Origin: Candidatus Melainabacteria bacterium
GTDB taxonomy: Bacteria; Cyanobacteriota; Vampirovibrionia; Obscuribacterales; Obscuribacteraceae
NCBI GenBank assembly: GCA_027451745.1
Contig: DAIDIP010000001.1
Location: 1 to 64,000, forward strand
Length of the DNA stretch: 64,000 nt
Direction of reading: 5' to 3'
A program made the translations under genes and the position numbers. Every line of letters begins with the position of its first letter. Within the stretch, counting starts at the first letter, position 1. The notes beneath the pieces are model-generated. The model was given only the letters and a program-made list of their open reading frames with translations. It did no database searches and was not told the origin of the DNA. Below, piece after piece: positions 1 through 9,346 of the stretch.

Positions 1-70
1 CTCTTTGGGTAATTCTGCTTTAACAACAAAATTTTCCAATAAAAAGTTCTCTTTGTCCCATCATTTATTC

Positions 71-96
71 AAAAAAATTGCCCTGTTTTGCAGGGC
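71..96 (-). terminator. Intrinsic terminator of the grpE-dnaJ-propeller unit
   Basis: A perfect 6-bp stem (GCCCTG/CAGGGC, 80-96, 5-nt loop) is followed on the minus strand by a run of seven T (71-77 on the plus strand reads as A). It begins 4 nt after the stop codon of the beta-propeller gene, so it should end transcription coming from grpE-dnaJ. Confidence 0.85.
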
Positions 97-99
97 GAA

Positions 100-1569
100 C
101 TAATTAAGCGGTACCCATAAACATTGGTCACTATTGTGCCCAACCGAAACTATTTTCTCAAATGTTTGAGTAGTAGTGTCAAATAGACCTAAAGCATCTG
201 TTGATTCACTGGTGACCAATATATGTTTATTATCAGGCAAAAGCATTAGTGCCCCTGGAAAATCAACATCCATAGGCAATTTAACATCAGTCACTTTTCT
301 AGAATTACTTAAATCAAATATTGTTATGGAATTGTCTTTAGCATTAGCAATATAAAGTCTATTCTTATTTGAATCAACCGCTATACCTGTTGGTCCTATC
401 CCCGTTTTTAAAATAAGAACAACAGCCCGGCGCACCAGATCGACAACCGATACTGTATTAGATACTCGATTAGAAATATAAGCTGTTTTGCCATTATTAT
501 TTATGGCTATTCCGCTAGGCAAAGATCCTACTGCAATTGTCCCTAGGAAACGTTGATTCTGGGTGGAAAGGATCGAAACCTTACTATCAGGCACACTGAG
601 TATTAAAAGGGTAGTCCCGTCGGATGTCACACCCATGCGCCCAGGAAAGCTATTCACCTTGGTTTTTACTAAAAGCTTATCGGTGTCTGTTTCAAAAACC
701 GCTACATCGCCAAGCATATTTTCCGAAACATAAATCAATTTACCGTCAGGCAGGGCGGCTACATCTTTTGGTGCGCTGCCCTTAGGCAGATTAATTTGTC
801 CCAAAAATATATTGCGATTAGGATCAAGTTTCAATATTCGATCTTTAGACTGATCAGCAATGTAGACCTTACCATTCGCATAGGCTACGCCACTGGGAGT
901 ACCCTCTATAGGAAATTCAATTATCTTAATTAATTCAGGATAGGAAAAGAGGCTAATTTTGCCAGTTGCAGGAGAGGTAATCAAAATACAGCCTTTACCA
1001 CTGTTAGATATTTTTTTTACGCTATGGGCTTGGGAATCTTTTTCTTCCACATTCGCCTTAACTGTATCTTTTATAGGAACAGAAGCACTACCGGCCACAC
1101 CTTTCAACAAAGGTGGTAAAGCAAAACGATCTGGAACAATTAAATCAGAAGCCAATTTAGCTGAAAATATAGCCTTTTGAATTTCTTGAGGCATCATATT
1201 CACAGGCGCAAATGTTTGTTGATGATCTATATTTATCACCTTAAGGAAACACCAACCGTTATCAAATAAAAGCGCTTCTGGAGCTTCTAGACTCGGGAAG
1301 ACTCCCTTTACTATAATCTCTTTCTTCGCATTCGTCTGAGCTTTTGCAGGCACCAGTGGTAAATAAAGGACATTATTTTTTGTTTCTATGGCACCATCAA
1401 GCCTTATCCGCGCCACAGGCAAAGTTTTTGTTATAGCTGATTTTAATTCACTGGATAATTTAAGCGCCCAGGAAGGTTGAATACAAGAAAATAAACATCC
1501 ACAAACTAAAAAACAAAGCCCATATTTGAAAAGGAATTTTGCTTGGTCTTTATAAATTACCGTTTTCAT
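100..1569 (-). CDS. Secreted YVTN-type beta-propeller protein
   Basis: A 489-residue exported protein. The N-terminus has a basic start, a hydrophobic stretch (about residues 13-35) and either a weak lipobox (LFSC) or a signal peptidase I site after SWA, so it is probably outside the cytoplasm. From about residue 195 to the end there are repeated 40-45 residue blades ending in patterns such as VYIADQSKDRILKLD and LYIANAKDNSITIFDL, typical of YVTN/NHL/SMP-30-like propellers. Such folds mostly bind ligands or proteins; no catalytic function can be read here. Residues 35-190 match nothing I recognise. It starts 10 nt after dnaJ with no clear ribosome-binding site, so it is likely co-transcribed and coupled to dnaJ, an unusual partner for a chaperone operon. 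Confidence 0.75.
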   Translation of the reverse strand: MKTVIYKDQAKFLFKYGLCFLVCGCLFSCIQPSWALKLSSELKSAITKTLPVARIRLDGAIETKNNVLYLPLVPAKAQTNAKKEIIVKGVFPSLEAPEALLFDNGWCFLKVINIDHQQTFAPVNMMPQEIQKAIFSAKLASDLIVPDRFALPPLLKGVAGSASVPIKDTVKANVEEKDSQAHSVKKISNSGKGCILITSPATGKISLFSYPELIKIIEFPIEGTPSGVAYANGKVYIADQSKDRILKLDPNRNIFLGQINLPKGSAPKDVAALPDGKLIYVSENMLGDVAVFETDTDKLLVKTKVNSFPGRMGVTSDGTTLLILSVPDSKVSILSTQNQRFLGTIAVGSLPSGIAINNNGKTAYISNRVSNTVSVVDLVRRAVVLILKTGIGPTGIAVDSNKNRLYIANAKDNSITIFDLSNSRKVTDVKLPMDVDFPGALMLLPDNKHILVTSESTDALGLFDTTTQTFEKIVSVGHNSDQCLWVPLN

Positions 1570-1579
1570 TGATCAAAAT

Positions 1580-2818
1580 TCAGACACTATCAGCTTTACT
1601 TTTAAAAGCTTCAACTATTTTATCAATAATTGAATTATCCATTTTATTGATCTGTGGATCTGTTTTTGTTTTCTCTTTACCAGAAACTTTTTTTGGTATT
1701 TCTTTTTGGTCTGATTTTTCTTCTTTATCCAAGCCCAGTCTCTCGCCACGAATTTGAGCCAATTGCTCAAATAGATTTCTTTCTTCTTTAGATAACTTGA
1801 TTGGTGTTTCTACATTCAATTGCACCAACTGGTCTCCCCTGCGACTAGGATTATTTAGGCGCGGAACCCCAAGACTTTTCAAAACTATTACCGTACCACT
1901 TTGCGTACCGGCAGGAACCTTTAAAAGCTTATCGCCATCCACAGTAGCAATATTAATTTCCCCACCCAGAGCAGCAAGAGCAAAACTTATATTCTGTTTG
2001 ATGAATATATTTTCTCCATCTCGAATAAATTCTTCATGCTCTTTAACCATGACAAATATAAATAAGTCACCGAAACCACCACCATGCCTGCCCTTATCCC
2101 CACCAGACGGAACACGTATACGGGTACCGCTGTCAATTCCTGCTGGAACTTTCACAGTAAAGTCGCTATTTTTCTTCAACAATCCTATGCCATGACATCC
2201 ACGACAAGGTTTTTCGATATGCTTACCAGAACCTTGGCACGATGGACATTCTGAGACTCTTATACTTTGTCCAAACCAACTGTTAATGACTTGTTGTACT
2301 TGTCCAGTCCCAGTACAAGTAGAGCAAGTAATAGTTTTGCTTTCTGGCTCAGCTCCTGAACCTTTGCATTCTTCGCACTCTTGCAAACGTTTAATGCTTA
2401 TCTTTTTTTCTACGCCAAAAACAGCTTCCAAAAAATCAATTTGTAATTCATATTGTAAGTGCGATCCTGGTTCAGGACCGCTGCGTCTGGAGGTACGAAA
2501 TCCTCCCCCAAAAAATGATTCTATTAACTCATCAATGCCAAAACCAGCAAAAGAGCTAAAGTCAAAATTATCAAAACTATGAGTACTGCCTTTAACTCCT
2601 TCATGACCATATCGATCATACAGAGCCCGTTTTTGATCATCTGACAGTACTTCGTAAGCTTCAGCTAATTCTTTAAAAGCAGCTTCGTCCCCGCTGTTTT
2701 TATTATCGGGATGCAAATTCCTCGCCTTTAGACGAAAGGATCGTTTAATTTCCTCGCTGCTAGATTGCCGCGAAACTTCCAAAATCTCGTAATAATCTCT
2801 CTTTGTCATAGAAGGCAA
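1580..2818 (-). CDS. dnaJ: Chaperone DnaJ (type I Hsp40)
   Basis: Co-chaperone that delivers unfolded substrates to DnaK and stimulates its ATPase. All class I parts are present: J domain (residues 5-70) with the HPD triad at 36-38, Gly/Phe linker (about 75-115), four CxxCxGxG zinc motifs (148-211) and the C-terminal substrate domains. A Lys/Glu-rich tail of about 60 residues (350-412) is extra. The start is a TTG at 2818: AGGGAGG lies 8 nt upstream of it, whereas the first ATG (2809) would be 17 nt away. It follows grpE by 54 nt; dnaK is not adjacent, and I see no CIRCE element upstream of the pair. Confidence 0.95.
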   Translation of the reverse strand: MPSMTKRDYYEILEVSRQSSSEEIKRSFRLKARNLHPDNKNSGDEAAFKELAEAYEVLSDDQKRALYDRYGHEGVKGSTHSFDNFDFSSFAGFGIDELIESFFGGGFRTSRRSGPEPGSHLQYELQIDFLEAVFGVEKKISIKRLQECEECKGSGAEPESKTITCSTCTGTGQVQQVINSWFGQSIRVSECPSCQGSGKHIEKPCRGCHGIGLLKKNSDFTVKVPAGIDSGTRIRVPSGGDKGRHGGGFGDLFIFVMVKEHEEFIRDGENIFIKQNISFALAALGGEINIATVDGDKLLKVPAGTQSGTVIVLKSLGVPRLNNPSRRGDQLVQLNVETPIKLSKEERNLFEQLAQIRGERLGLDKEEKSDQKEIPKKVSGKEKTKTDPQINKMDNSIIDKIVEAFKSKADSV

Positions 2819-2872
2819 AGATATATCCTCCCTATCTTGTTTTAACGTAGTAAAAACTAATCATAAGGATGG

Positions 2873-3664
2873 TCAGGGATTTTCGCTATCACTAGCAACC
2901 TTTGTTTCCTCACCGTCTTCTTCACTAGCCTGGCTTTCGTCATTAGAATTGCTCACAACATTTACTAATGCTGGACGAATCACCTTTTCACCCATTGTAT
3001 AGCCGCGTCTCAAATCGTGAGCAACTGCACCTTCGGGTAAATGCAGCACACTCACCTGTTGTACCGGCTCATGAAGACGTGGATCAAACGGTTGTCCAAC
3101 TGGATTAAGCGGTTTTACACCAAGCTGTTCTAAGCCCTTAACAAATCTATCAGCAATAAGCTTCATGCTTTCAATCACGTGAGCTAGTTCTGAATTGTCG
3201 GTAAAACTACCTTTAGCACGATCTAAATCGTCCAGTGCAGGCAAAATTGCCTCGACACCCTTTTGTACTCCTAAGCTAAGCAATTCTTCTCTTTCGCGTT
3301 CAACCCGTTTTCGATAGTTTTCGAAGTCAGCAGCCATACGCTTATACAGTCCTTCCATTTCACTGTATTTTGCTTCAAGTTGGTCAACATGCAAAGACAA
3401 ATTAGCGCACCCAGAACATGTACCTTGAGCACCAGGTGATTTTACCGTTTCTACATTCATGCCATATTGCCCCGCATTAATATCGTCCCCAGCATACATT
3501 GCCCTAAAAAAGGCTTTTGCAGCGTTCATTCTTGAACTATTTTCTTCACTGCTTTCCTGTTCGGCTGAAGCGTTTTCCTCAGCGCCAGTAACAGAATCTT
3601 CAGATGTTTTCTTGACATCTGCCAAAGATTTATCTGTCAAAATTTCTTCATCTTCTGACGACAT
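2873..3664 (-). CDS. grpE: Nucleotide exchange factor GrpE
   Basis: GrpE releases ADP from DnaK so that the chaperone cycle can restart. The family core (about residues 95-235) shows the long coiled coil followed by ADFENYRKRVERER, the LPALDDLDRA helix and the C-terminal beta wing with VRPALVNV. At 263 residues it is longer than most GrpE proteins because of an acidic, low-complexity N-terminus of about 95 residues containing a C83-x2-C86 pair, and an acidic tail. The ATG has a GGGAG-type site upstream. It is first in a grpE-dnaJ-propeller unit and faces a Fur-family gene across a 219-bp divergent region. Confidence 0.93.
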   Translation of the reverse strand: MSSEDEEILTDKSLADVKKTSEDSVTGAEENASAEQESSEENSSRMNAAKAFFRAMYAGDDINAGQYGMNVETVKSPGAQGTCSGCANLSLHVDQLEAKYSEMEGLYKRMAADFENYRKRVEREREELLSLGVQKGVEAILPALDDLDRAKGSFTDNSELAHVIESMKLIADRFVKGLEQLGVKPLNPVGQPFDPRLHEPVQQVSVLHLPEGAVAHDLRRGYTMGEKVIRPALVNVVSNSNDESQASEEDGEETKVASDSENP

Positions 3665-3883
3665 TCAGAATTGTCTCCCGATTTATTACCTTTTTACGTT
3701 CTTATTAATGCTGAATTAACTTATCGCTTGCCTCTTGCCTAATTTTACCCGCTTTCCTTGTAGTGCAGAAGGCTTGCTGCTTTTTTTATCTATACTTTCA
3801 TGAATCAAGATAAAAATCGATGTTTGCTATGCTAACAATACAAAGCTGAAAGAACTGTTAAGCAGATATTCATCAAAGCAAAA

Positions 3884-3897
3884 ATGATAAAAATCAT
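3884..3897. promoter_or_regulatory. Possible Fur-type half-site pair (autoregulation)
   Basis: ATGAT-AAAA-ATCAT is a short inverted repeat lying on the first possible start codon of the Fur-family gene. Fur and PerR boxes are A+T-rich repeats built on similar half-sites, so autoregulation is a reasonable inference. The site is short and could be chance in A+T-rich DNA. Confidence 0.3.
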
Positions 3898-4528
3898 CAT
3901 GAAAAAACAAGGTAGACCAAACGAATACGAAGAAGCGATAATTTCTATCATTAAAGGAGCCCCAAAAGGTACTCATTTAACCGCTCCAGAAGTTTTTGCT
4001 CAAGCCAAAGAACTTGGACTGCCTGTCAGCATATCCACAGTTTACCGTACCCTTCAGCGTCTCAAAACAGAAGGCAATATTAGTACAGTATCGGGAGATA
4101 GAAAACTTAGATATGAATCAGCTGAAGCAGGACCAGAGCACGATCACCTAATTTGTTTAGGTTGTGGTCTAACGATTGAATTTATAGATGACCGCTTGCC
4201 TCAATTTGGCCAAACAGTGGCCAAGCGCAAAGGATTCATTCCCCTTAAGAGTCGTTTTGATATTCTGGGCTACTGTGAATTATGCTCCAAAAATAGTAAC
4301 GAAAATAAAAGAATCAAATTAAAAGAACAATGGCAGCAGGCTTCTACCGCCACTATCACAGCACTCGAACTACTACGCAAATTGAGCAAACTAGATATAA
4401 CAGACAATAAAGCTCTTGCTTTATTAGCCGATAATGAACTTTTAATCGAGACTCTCAATAAAGCTTTGGAAAATTGTCAGGCAGCCGACAAATTACTTAA
4501 TAGAGGTCTTAAGCCCAACAATTTCTGA
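3884..4528 (+). CDS. Fur/PerR/Zur-family metalloregulator
   Basis: Metal-dependent transcriptional repressor. Residues 10-75 form the winged helix (SISTVYRTLQRLKTEG), and the dimerisation half has HDHLIC, C91LGC94 and C131ELC134, the structural zinc site of the family. Iron, peroxide or zinc sensing cannot be told apart by eye. A helical tail of about 70 residues (145-214) is beyond the usual 130-150 residue family length. Neither the ATG at 3884 nor the one at 3899 has a good ribosome-binding site; the later one matches the usual N-terminal length better. A short inverted repeat overlaps the first ATG. The 3' end overlaps the convergent glycosyltransferase gene by 36 bp. Confidence 0.88.
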   Translation: MIKIIMKKQGRPNEYEEAIISIIKGAPKGTHLTAPEVFAQAKELGLPVSISTVYRTLQRLKTEGNISTVSGDRKLRYESAEAGPEHDHLICLGCGLTIEFIDDRLPQFGQTVAKRKGFIPLKSRFDILGYCELCSKNSNENKRIKLKEQWQQASTATITALELLRKLSKLDITDNKALALLADNELLIETLNKALENCQAADKLLNRGLKPNNF

Positions 4529-5548
4529 TTCCTGACTAAACTTATTTTCTTTAATCTGTTTATGTAATAAAAGACGAGCTTTTTCAAGTTCTTCTTCTGA
4601 ACTAACTATAGCCTCTTTAAGGGCATGAATACTTAGCTTTCTTCTCCTATTAATGGAGTCTCTTTTCTTTAGCATTTTTGGCAGTAACGTAATTGCTTTA
4701 CCAATCCCTTCCAGCCAAGCTAATATTGAGCCCCCTCTTACAACAACAGCGGCAAAATAATATGACTGCCAAAAAACAATTTGCGGCAAAAACTCAAACA
4801 GCAAAGACAAAGGAATATTTTTGACCAAAACATTTATATTGTTACAACAAGACAAACGAACAACGAGCTTACTATAGCCACTGCCTGTAGAACCACATCC
4901 TAAGTGATACATAATCGCTTTAGGAGTATAAATACACTTATAGCCAGCACTTTGCCCTCGCAAAGCAATATCAACATCTTCTAAATAAGCAAAAAAGTCC
5001 TCATCAAAAAGCCCTATATAGTCGAGCATTGCTTTTCTGTAAAGAACAGCGCCGCCACAAGCACCTAATACATAACGTTCATTATCAAATTGTCCAACAT
5101 CTAATTGTCCATGACCTATCCTGCCTGGCAATCCACCCCGGCGCAAACCATCACCTGCTCCATCTATTATTTTAGGATTATCCAACGACAACATTTTGCA
5201 AGCAGCACTTCCGGCTTCAGTATGATTTGTCAAAGCTAGCATCATAAGCTCAAGCCAGTGCTCATCAGCTTTGGTATCGTTATTTACAAGAGCAACAAAA
5301 TTTCCGGTACTAGCCTCTATGCCCCTGTTCACAGCAAAGCTAAAACCGGTATTTTCTTTGAGAGGAATAACACGCACTTGCGGATAATTAGCAGCCAAAA
5401 ACTCTAGCGAACCATCCGTGGAACCATTATCAACAATAATTATTTCAATGTCTTTATAAGTTTGAGTAAGCAACGAATCAAGACAAGTGACTAAAAATTT
5501 CCTGCCATTCCAATTAGGTATTACAATACTAACTAAGTTTGCTGTCAT
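4493..5548 (-). CDS. GT2-family glycosyltransferase (rhamnosyltransferase-like)
   Basis: An inverting GT-A glycosyltransferase that probably adds a sugar to a surface glycan from a nucleotide-sugar donor. The hallmarks are in order: SIVIPNWNG (7-15), VDNGSTDGS (about 39-47), the DxD-equivalent VNNDT (about 93-97) and EDVDIALRG (about 187-195). A hydrophobic stretch (about 245-280) suggests membrane association, followed by a basic, helical tail. The acceptor and sugar cannot be predicted. It lies back-to-back with the next glycosyltransferase (28-bp gap), so the two may share a promoter region, and the neighbourhood (5577, 8080, 9347) looks like a scattered surface-polysaccharide group. Confidence 0.85.
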   Translation of the reverse strand: MTANLVSIVIPNWNGRKFLVTCLDSLLTQTYKDIEIIIVDNGSTDGSLEFLAANYPQVRVIPLKENTGFSFAVNRGIEASTGNFVALVNNDTKADEHWLELMMLALTNHTEAGSAACKMLSLDNPKIIDGAGDGLRRGGLPGRIGHGQLDVGQFDNERYVLGACGGAVLYRKAMLDYIGLFDEDFFAYLEDVDIALRGQSAGYKCIYTPKAIMYHLGCGSTGSGYSKLVVRLSCCNNINVLVKNIPLSLLFEFLPQIVFWQSYYFAAVVVRGGSILAWLEGIGKAITLLPKMLKKRDSINRRRKLSIHALKEAIVSSEEELEKARLLLHKQIKENKFSQESEIVGLKTSIK

Positions 5549-5576
5549 AAGTTTTTTATTTTAGTTCATTGGCTAA

Positions 5577-6935
5577 ATGAAATGGGAGCCCTCTTTGCCT
5601 GATAATTCATCCCCAAAAATATTGCTCATTACTCTAGAACCTATAGGGGCACAGATGGCTGGTCCTGCCATACGCTGCTTAGAACTTGGCAAGCAATTAG
5701 CAAAACGCTTCAAGGTTACTCTATTTTCACCCTATAAACCAAAAGAAATACCTTCTTTTGAGAATTGCGATTTACAATTCGCTTTGAAAAAATCTGATTT
5801 ATTAAAACTAGCCAAACAGCATGACATTTTAATTATCCAGGCAAATGTTTTAAAGCAATATCCTCAATTAGTCTCCTTAGGCAAATATTTAGTCGTAGAC
5901 CTATATGATCCCTTTCTTTTCAATATTCATTTGCAGTATGCCAACCATCCTCCATCAATAGCATCTGCAAGTTTTCGCCTCATGCATAAATTGCTAGAAA
6001 AACATATGTTATCAGCAGATTTTACTATCTGTGCCTCCGAAAGACAGCGTGATTATTGGCTGGGCAGATTTTGCGCCCTGGGACGAATCAACCCCGCTCT
6101 ACACAATTTCGATCCTTCTTTGCGCAAACTAATCGATGTTGTGCCATTTGGTCTTCCAGAAAAGTCTCCAATTGATCAAGGACAAGGACCAAGCACCTTA
6201 TTTCCCCAAATCCAACCGCAAGACCCCATCCTATTATGGGCTGGCGGAATCTGGGATTGGCTCGATCCGCTTACCATAATCAAAGCCGTAGGCAGGCTAA
6301 AAGATCAAGTCCCTAATATACGTCTTGTCTTCATGGGAAGAGTTTCTCCGAACCCTCAAGTCCAAGTAATGAGCATGTCTCATCAAGCAGAAGAATTAGC
6401 CAAACAATTGAACCTTTTAGATAAGAATGTCTTTTTTGCACCAAAATGGATTAGCTACGAAGAACGAGCCGACTTTCTTCTCCAAGCAAAAATCGGTGTC
6501 TCGGCTCATTTTGACTTACCTGAAACACGATTTTCATTTCGCACACGATTGCTTGACTATTTCTGGTCAAATTTACCCATTGTTACAACATTAGGAGATG
6601 AATTAGCTACAGTTATCGAAGCAAATGGAGCCGGGTTTGCTGTCAATTATCAAGACGTTAATGAATGGACAAGAGTTATGAGTAATTTACTGACAAACCA
6701 AGACCTCTACAATCGCTGCCAGGAAGGCAGCAAAAAGCTTGCTCAAGTCTTTAGCTGGAATCTGGCAGTCGTGCCTCTTTTCAATTACTGTGAAAATCCT
6801 TACCATTTGCCAGCTTATAGTAAAGTAACCATGCCCAGCCTCATAGAGAGAGCCTTTTCAATCTACCACCGTGGCGGCAAAAAAATGATTTTTGACAGAA
6901 CTAAACAAATGCTCAGAGAGATTTTGTTTAGCTAG
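5577..6935 (+). CDS. GT4-type glycosyltransferase
   Basis: A retaining GT-B glycosyltransferase, 452 residues. The N-terminal Rossmann half opens with ILLITLEPIGAQMAGPAIR, the acceptor-side pattern of the family. The C-terminal half has LLWAGGIWDWLDPLTIIKAV and a donor-site segment ETRFSFRTRLLDYFWSNLPIV, in which the usual EX7E motif is only partly kept. Part of lipopolysaccharide or other surface glycan assembly is likely; donor and acceptor are unknown. No signal peptide or clear membrane segment is seen. It is divergent from the GT2 gene and is followed by a purine-rich leader element before trxB. Confidence 0.8.
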   Translation: MKWEPSLPDNSSPKILLITLEPIGAQMAGPAIRCLELGKQLAKRFKVTLFSPYKPKEIPSFENCDLQFALKKSDLLKLAKQHDILIIQANVLKQYPQLVSLGKYLVVDLYDPFLFNIHLQYANHPPSIASASFRLMHKLLEKHMLSADFTICASERQRDYWLGRFCALGRINPALHNFDPSLRKLIDVVPFGLPEKSPIDQGQGPSTLFPQIQPQDPILLWAGGIWDWLDPLTIIKAVGRLKDQVPNIRLVFMGRVSPNPQVQVMSMSHQAEELAKQLNLLDKNVFFAPKWISYEERADFLLQAKIGVSAHFDLPETRFSFRTRLLDYFWSNLPIVTTLGDELATVIEANGAGFAVNYQDVNEWTRVMSNLLTNQDLYNRCQEGSKKLAQVFSWNLAVVPLFNYCENPYHLPAYSKVTMPSLIERAFSIYHRGGKKMIFDRTKQMLREILFS

Positions 6936-6975
6936 AAAAATTTTTGCCAAGCAGCGTTTATAATAAATAGAAATA

Positions 6976-7075
6976 GGAGAAATGAAGCGGACGGCGACAA
7001 TAAGGCGGCGGAAGCGAAACGAAGTAAAATACGCGCGTTGAGGCGAGGAACGAAGCTGAGGCAGCGCTTATAAAT
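6976..7075 (+). repeat. Purine/G+C-rich leader element before trxB
   Basis: A stretch of about 100 bp made of GAAGCGGACGGCG, GGCGGCGGAAGCGAAACGAAG and GAGGCGAGGAACGAAG-like words, quite unlike the A+T-rich neighbours. Similar elements lie directly upstream of rpsE (29485-29600, minus) and rplC (37742-37868, minus). An ATG at 6983 with AGGAG 2 nt upstream would give a very basic 18-residue peptide, but I do not call it a gene. Confidence 0.45.
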
Positions 7076-7081
7076 AGAACA

Positions 7082-8056
7082 ATGGCAATACGAAAAAAAC
7101 TAACGATTCTTGGATCTGGATCAGCTGGCTTAACAGCTGCTATTTATGCGGCTAGAGCTAATCTAGAACCACTTGTCATCCAGGGTTTGCAAGCTGGCGG
7201 ACAGTTAACTATAACGACTGATGTAGAAAATTTTCCTGGCTTTACTGATGGCATACAAGGACCTCAGCTTATGGAGCAGATGCAAAAGCAAGCAGAAAGG
7301 TTCGGCACACAATTTATATATGACAATGCGGACTCAGTAGATCTATCTAAAAGACCTTTTATAGTCCGTACTAGTCATGAAGAAATAATTACCGACACTT
7401 TGATTGTTTGTACCGGTGCTTCAGCAAAGCTATTAGGAATAGAATCAGAAACAAAATTGATGGGGCATGGTGTTTCAGCTTGTGCCACTTGTGATGGCTT
7501 CTTTTTCAAAGACAAAGAAGTATTTGTGGTAGGAGGCGGAGACACAGCCCTTGAAGAGGCAGTTTTTCTTACTCGTTTTGCTAAGCAAGTGACAGTAGTA
7601 CACAGACGAGACGCATTTCGCGCCTCTGCAATTATGGTCAATCGAGCAAAACAAAACAGTAAAGTCAAATTTATTCTTGATAGCGTTATCGAAGAGATTG
7701 AAGACATTAGCAAAGGTGAAGTAACCGGAGTTAAACTGCGTAATATTAAGACCAATCAAATAACACAACACAAAATAGATGGCATTTTCATTGCCATTGG
7801 TCACAAACCCAATACCGACCTTTTTCAAGGACAGTTAGAATTAACTGAGACTGGTTATATAGTCACTCAGGGAGTTAAAACCAGCGTTCCAGGGGTATTC
7901 GCAGCCGGAGATGTGCAAGACGAATTATATCGACAAGCTATTACAGCTGCCGGCTCCGGTTGTGCAGCAGCCTTAGAAGCACAATGGTTATTAGAGTCCG
8001 AAGAAAGTCATGCGCCTGCTGACAAAAAAAAAGTTGAAAAACAAGTGGTAGGCTAG
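7082..8056 (+). CDS. trxB: Thioredoxin reductase
   Basis: NADPH-dependent flavoprotein that reduces thioredoxin in the cytoplasm. Features of the low-molecular-weight bacterial type: FAD-binding GSGSAGLTAA (11-20), the redox pair C134-A-T-C137, the NADPH-binding GGGDTALEEA (about 151-160) and the closing FAD motif GVFAAGDVQD (about 277-286). The length of 324 is normal, with a short charged tail. There is no good Shine-Dalgarno sequence before the ATG at 7082, which follows the purine-rich leader element directly. The next gene, a glycosyltransferase, begins 23 nt downstream. Confidence 0.93.
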   Translation: MAIRKKLTILGSGSAGLTAAIYAARANLEPLVIQGLQAGGQLTITTDVENFPGFTDGIQGPQLMEQMQKQAERFGTQFIYDNADSVDLSKRPFIVRTSHEEIITDTLIVCTGASAKLLGIESETKLMGHGVSACATCDGFFFKDKEVFVVGGGDTALEEAVFLTRFAKQVTVVHRRDAFRASAIMVNRAKQNSKVKFILDSVIEEIEDISKGEVTGVKLRNIKTNQITQHKIDGIFIAIGHKPNTDLFQGQLELTETGYIVTQGVKTSVPGVFAAGDVQDELYRQAITAAGSGCAAALEAQWLLESEESHAPADKKKVEKQVVG

Positions 8057-8079
8057 TAAGCAAAAATTAGGATCCAAGA

Positions 8080-9309
8080 ATGAACACAGGCTTCACTAAT
8101 GCGAAGTCCAATATAGATAGTCGAACTGGCTGGAAAGATGTCAAAGTAGCCATGCTAGTCAGAAGTTTTTCCTCGCTGGGCGGACTTGAGTTATATGCCT
8201 ACAAGTTGATTCAGGAATTATTATCTTTAGGCCTGCATATAACAGTCATTTGCGAAGAATGTCAGACAGATCTTAAACACCAAAATTTAAAAGTTGTACA
8301 AATATCTCCTAGCCATAAAAATGCCAACAAAGTAGCTAAGATAGAACACTATATAAAAGAATTTTCTGCCGCAATACAAAAGCATGGTCCTTTTGATATA
8401 GTTCACAGTCAGCATCTAGGCGCTCATAACGTAGATGTAGTTACTTTCCACAATCATACTGTCACCCGACTAAACGAATGTGGAACATCATTTGAATCCA
8501 TTCTAAACAAACTAAAATTGTTATTACGTCCTGACTATATTATGCGCGATGAAATTGATGCAATGTTAGTTAAAGAGGCACAGGTACTCATTTTCCCATC
8601 ACGAATCTGCAAACAAGATTTTGTCGAGCGCTTTCAATTTCATAAGAAACAAAACATGGCGGCACTCACGGTAGCATATCCAGGTTGGCAGCTTGCAAGC
8701 GGCACCCATACAGCCGAAAACAATTCCGCCCAATACTTGGGCAACGGGTCGGTAGCAAAAGAAAAGACAATTATTTTCGTCGGTCGTGGTTATAAAAAGA
8801 AAGGACTCGATGTTTTACTTTCTGCCTGTTTATTGCTTAAACAACAAAAGTACAATTTCAAACTTTTAATTGCTGGTCTCAAAGAAAAACCTCTGGATAA
8901 ATGGCAACTCAGTACTTTTGGACTAACTGAGAACGTGAAATATCTGGGCTTTGTAAATGATATGGAAAAGGTATACCAAAGCGGCTCTATCATCGCCTTG
9001 CCTTCTCGCATAGAACCATTTGGCATGGCGGCACTACAAGCCATGAGCTATGGATTGGTGCCTGTAGTAAGTAAAGTTTCGGGAGTAGCAGAAATACTAC
9101 AAAATGATATTGATGCACAGATTATCGAGAATCATTTGGATAGCAAAGAACTCGCTAAACATCTAGCCACACTTTTAGACGATACAGACAAGTTAAAAAG
9201 AATGTCTGAAGCCGCCAAAGACAAAGCACAATCTGTTAGCTGGCAATCTACAGTTGAAGCCACTTTAAATGCATATCAACAAGTTTTCCAAAAACAATAT
9301 GTCATCTAG
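8080..9309 (+). CDS. GT4-family glycosyltransferase with altered EX7E motif
   Basis: A GT-B glycosyltransferase of 409 residues. The N-terminal half has SFSSLGGLELYAYKLIQEL, typical of the glycine-rich acceptor loop, then HSQHLGAHNVDVVTFHNHT. The C-terminal half has FVGRGYKKKGLDVLLSA and the donor site SRIEPFGMAALQAMSYG followed by VVSKVSGVAEIL. The second Glu of the EX7E motif, which usually helps to bind the donor, is Gln here, so activity or donor choice may be unusual. It probably acts in surface glycan synthesis. It follows trxB by 23 nt, and its 3' end faces the SGNH-type gene. Confidence 0.82.
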   Translation: MNTGFTNAKSNIDSRTGWKDVKVAMLVRSFSSLGGLELYAYKLIQELLSLGLHITVICEECQTDLKHQNLKVVQISPSHKNANKVAKIEHYIKEFSAAIQKHGPFDIVHSQHLGAHNVDVVTFHNHTVTRLNECGTSFESILNKLKLLLRPDYIMRDEIDAMLVKEAQVLIFPSRICKQDFVERFQFHKKQNMAALTVAYPGWQLASGTHTAENNSAQYLGNGSVAKEKTIIFVGRGYKKKGLDVLLSACLLLKQQKYNFKLLIAGLKEKPLDKWQLSTFGLTENVKYLGFVNDMEKVYQSGSIIALPSRIEPFGMAALQAMSYGLVPVVSKVSGVAEILQNDIDAQIIENHLDSKELAKHLATLLDDTDKLKRMSEAAKDKAQSVSWQSTVEATLNAYQQVFQKQYVI

Positions 9310-9346
9310 TATTGTCACTATTTCCAGAGAGTAGCGAACTATCGGG

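Noticed and set aside
3665-3883. CIRCE element controlling grpE-dnaJ
   Set aside because: No TTAGCACTC-N9-GAGTGCTAA-like repeat occurs in the divergent region.
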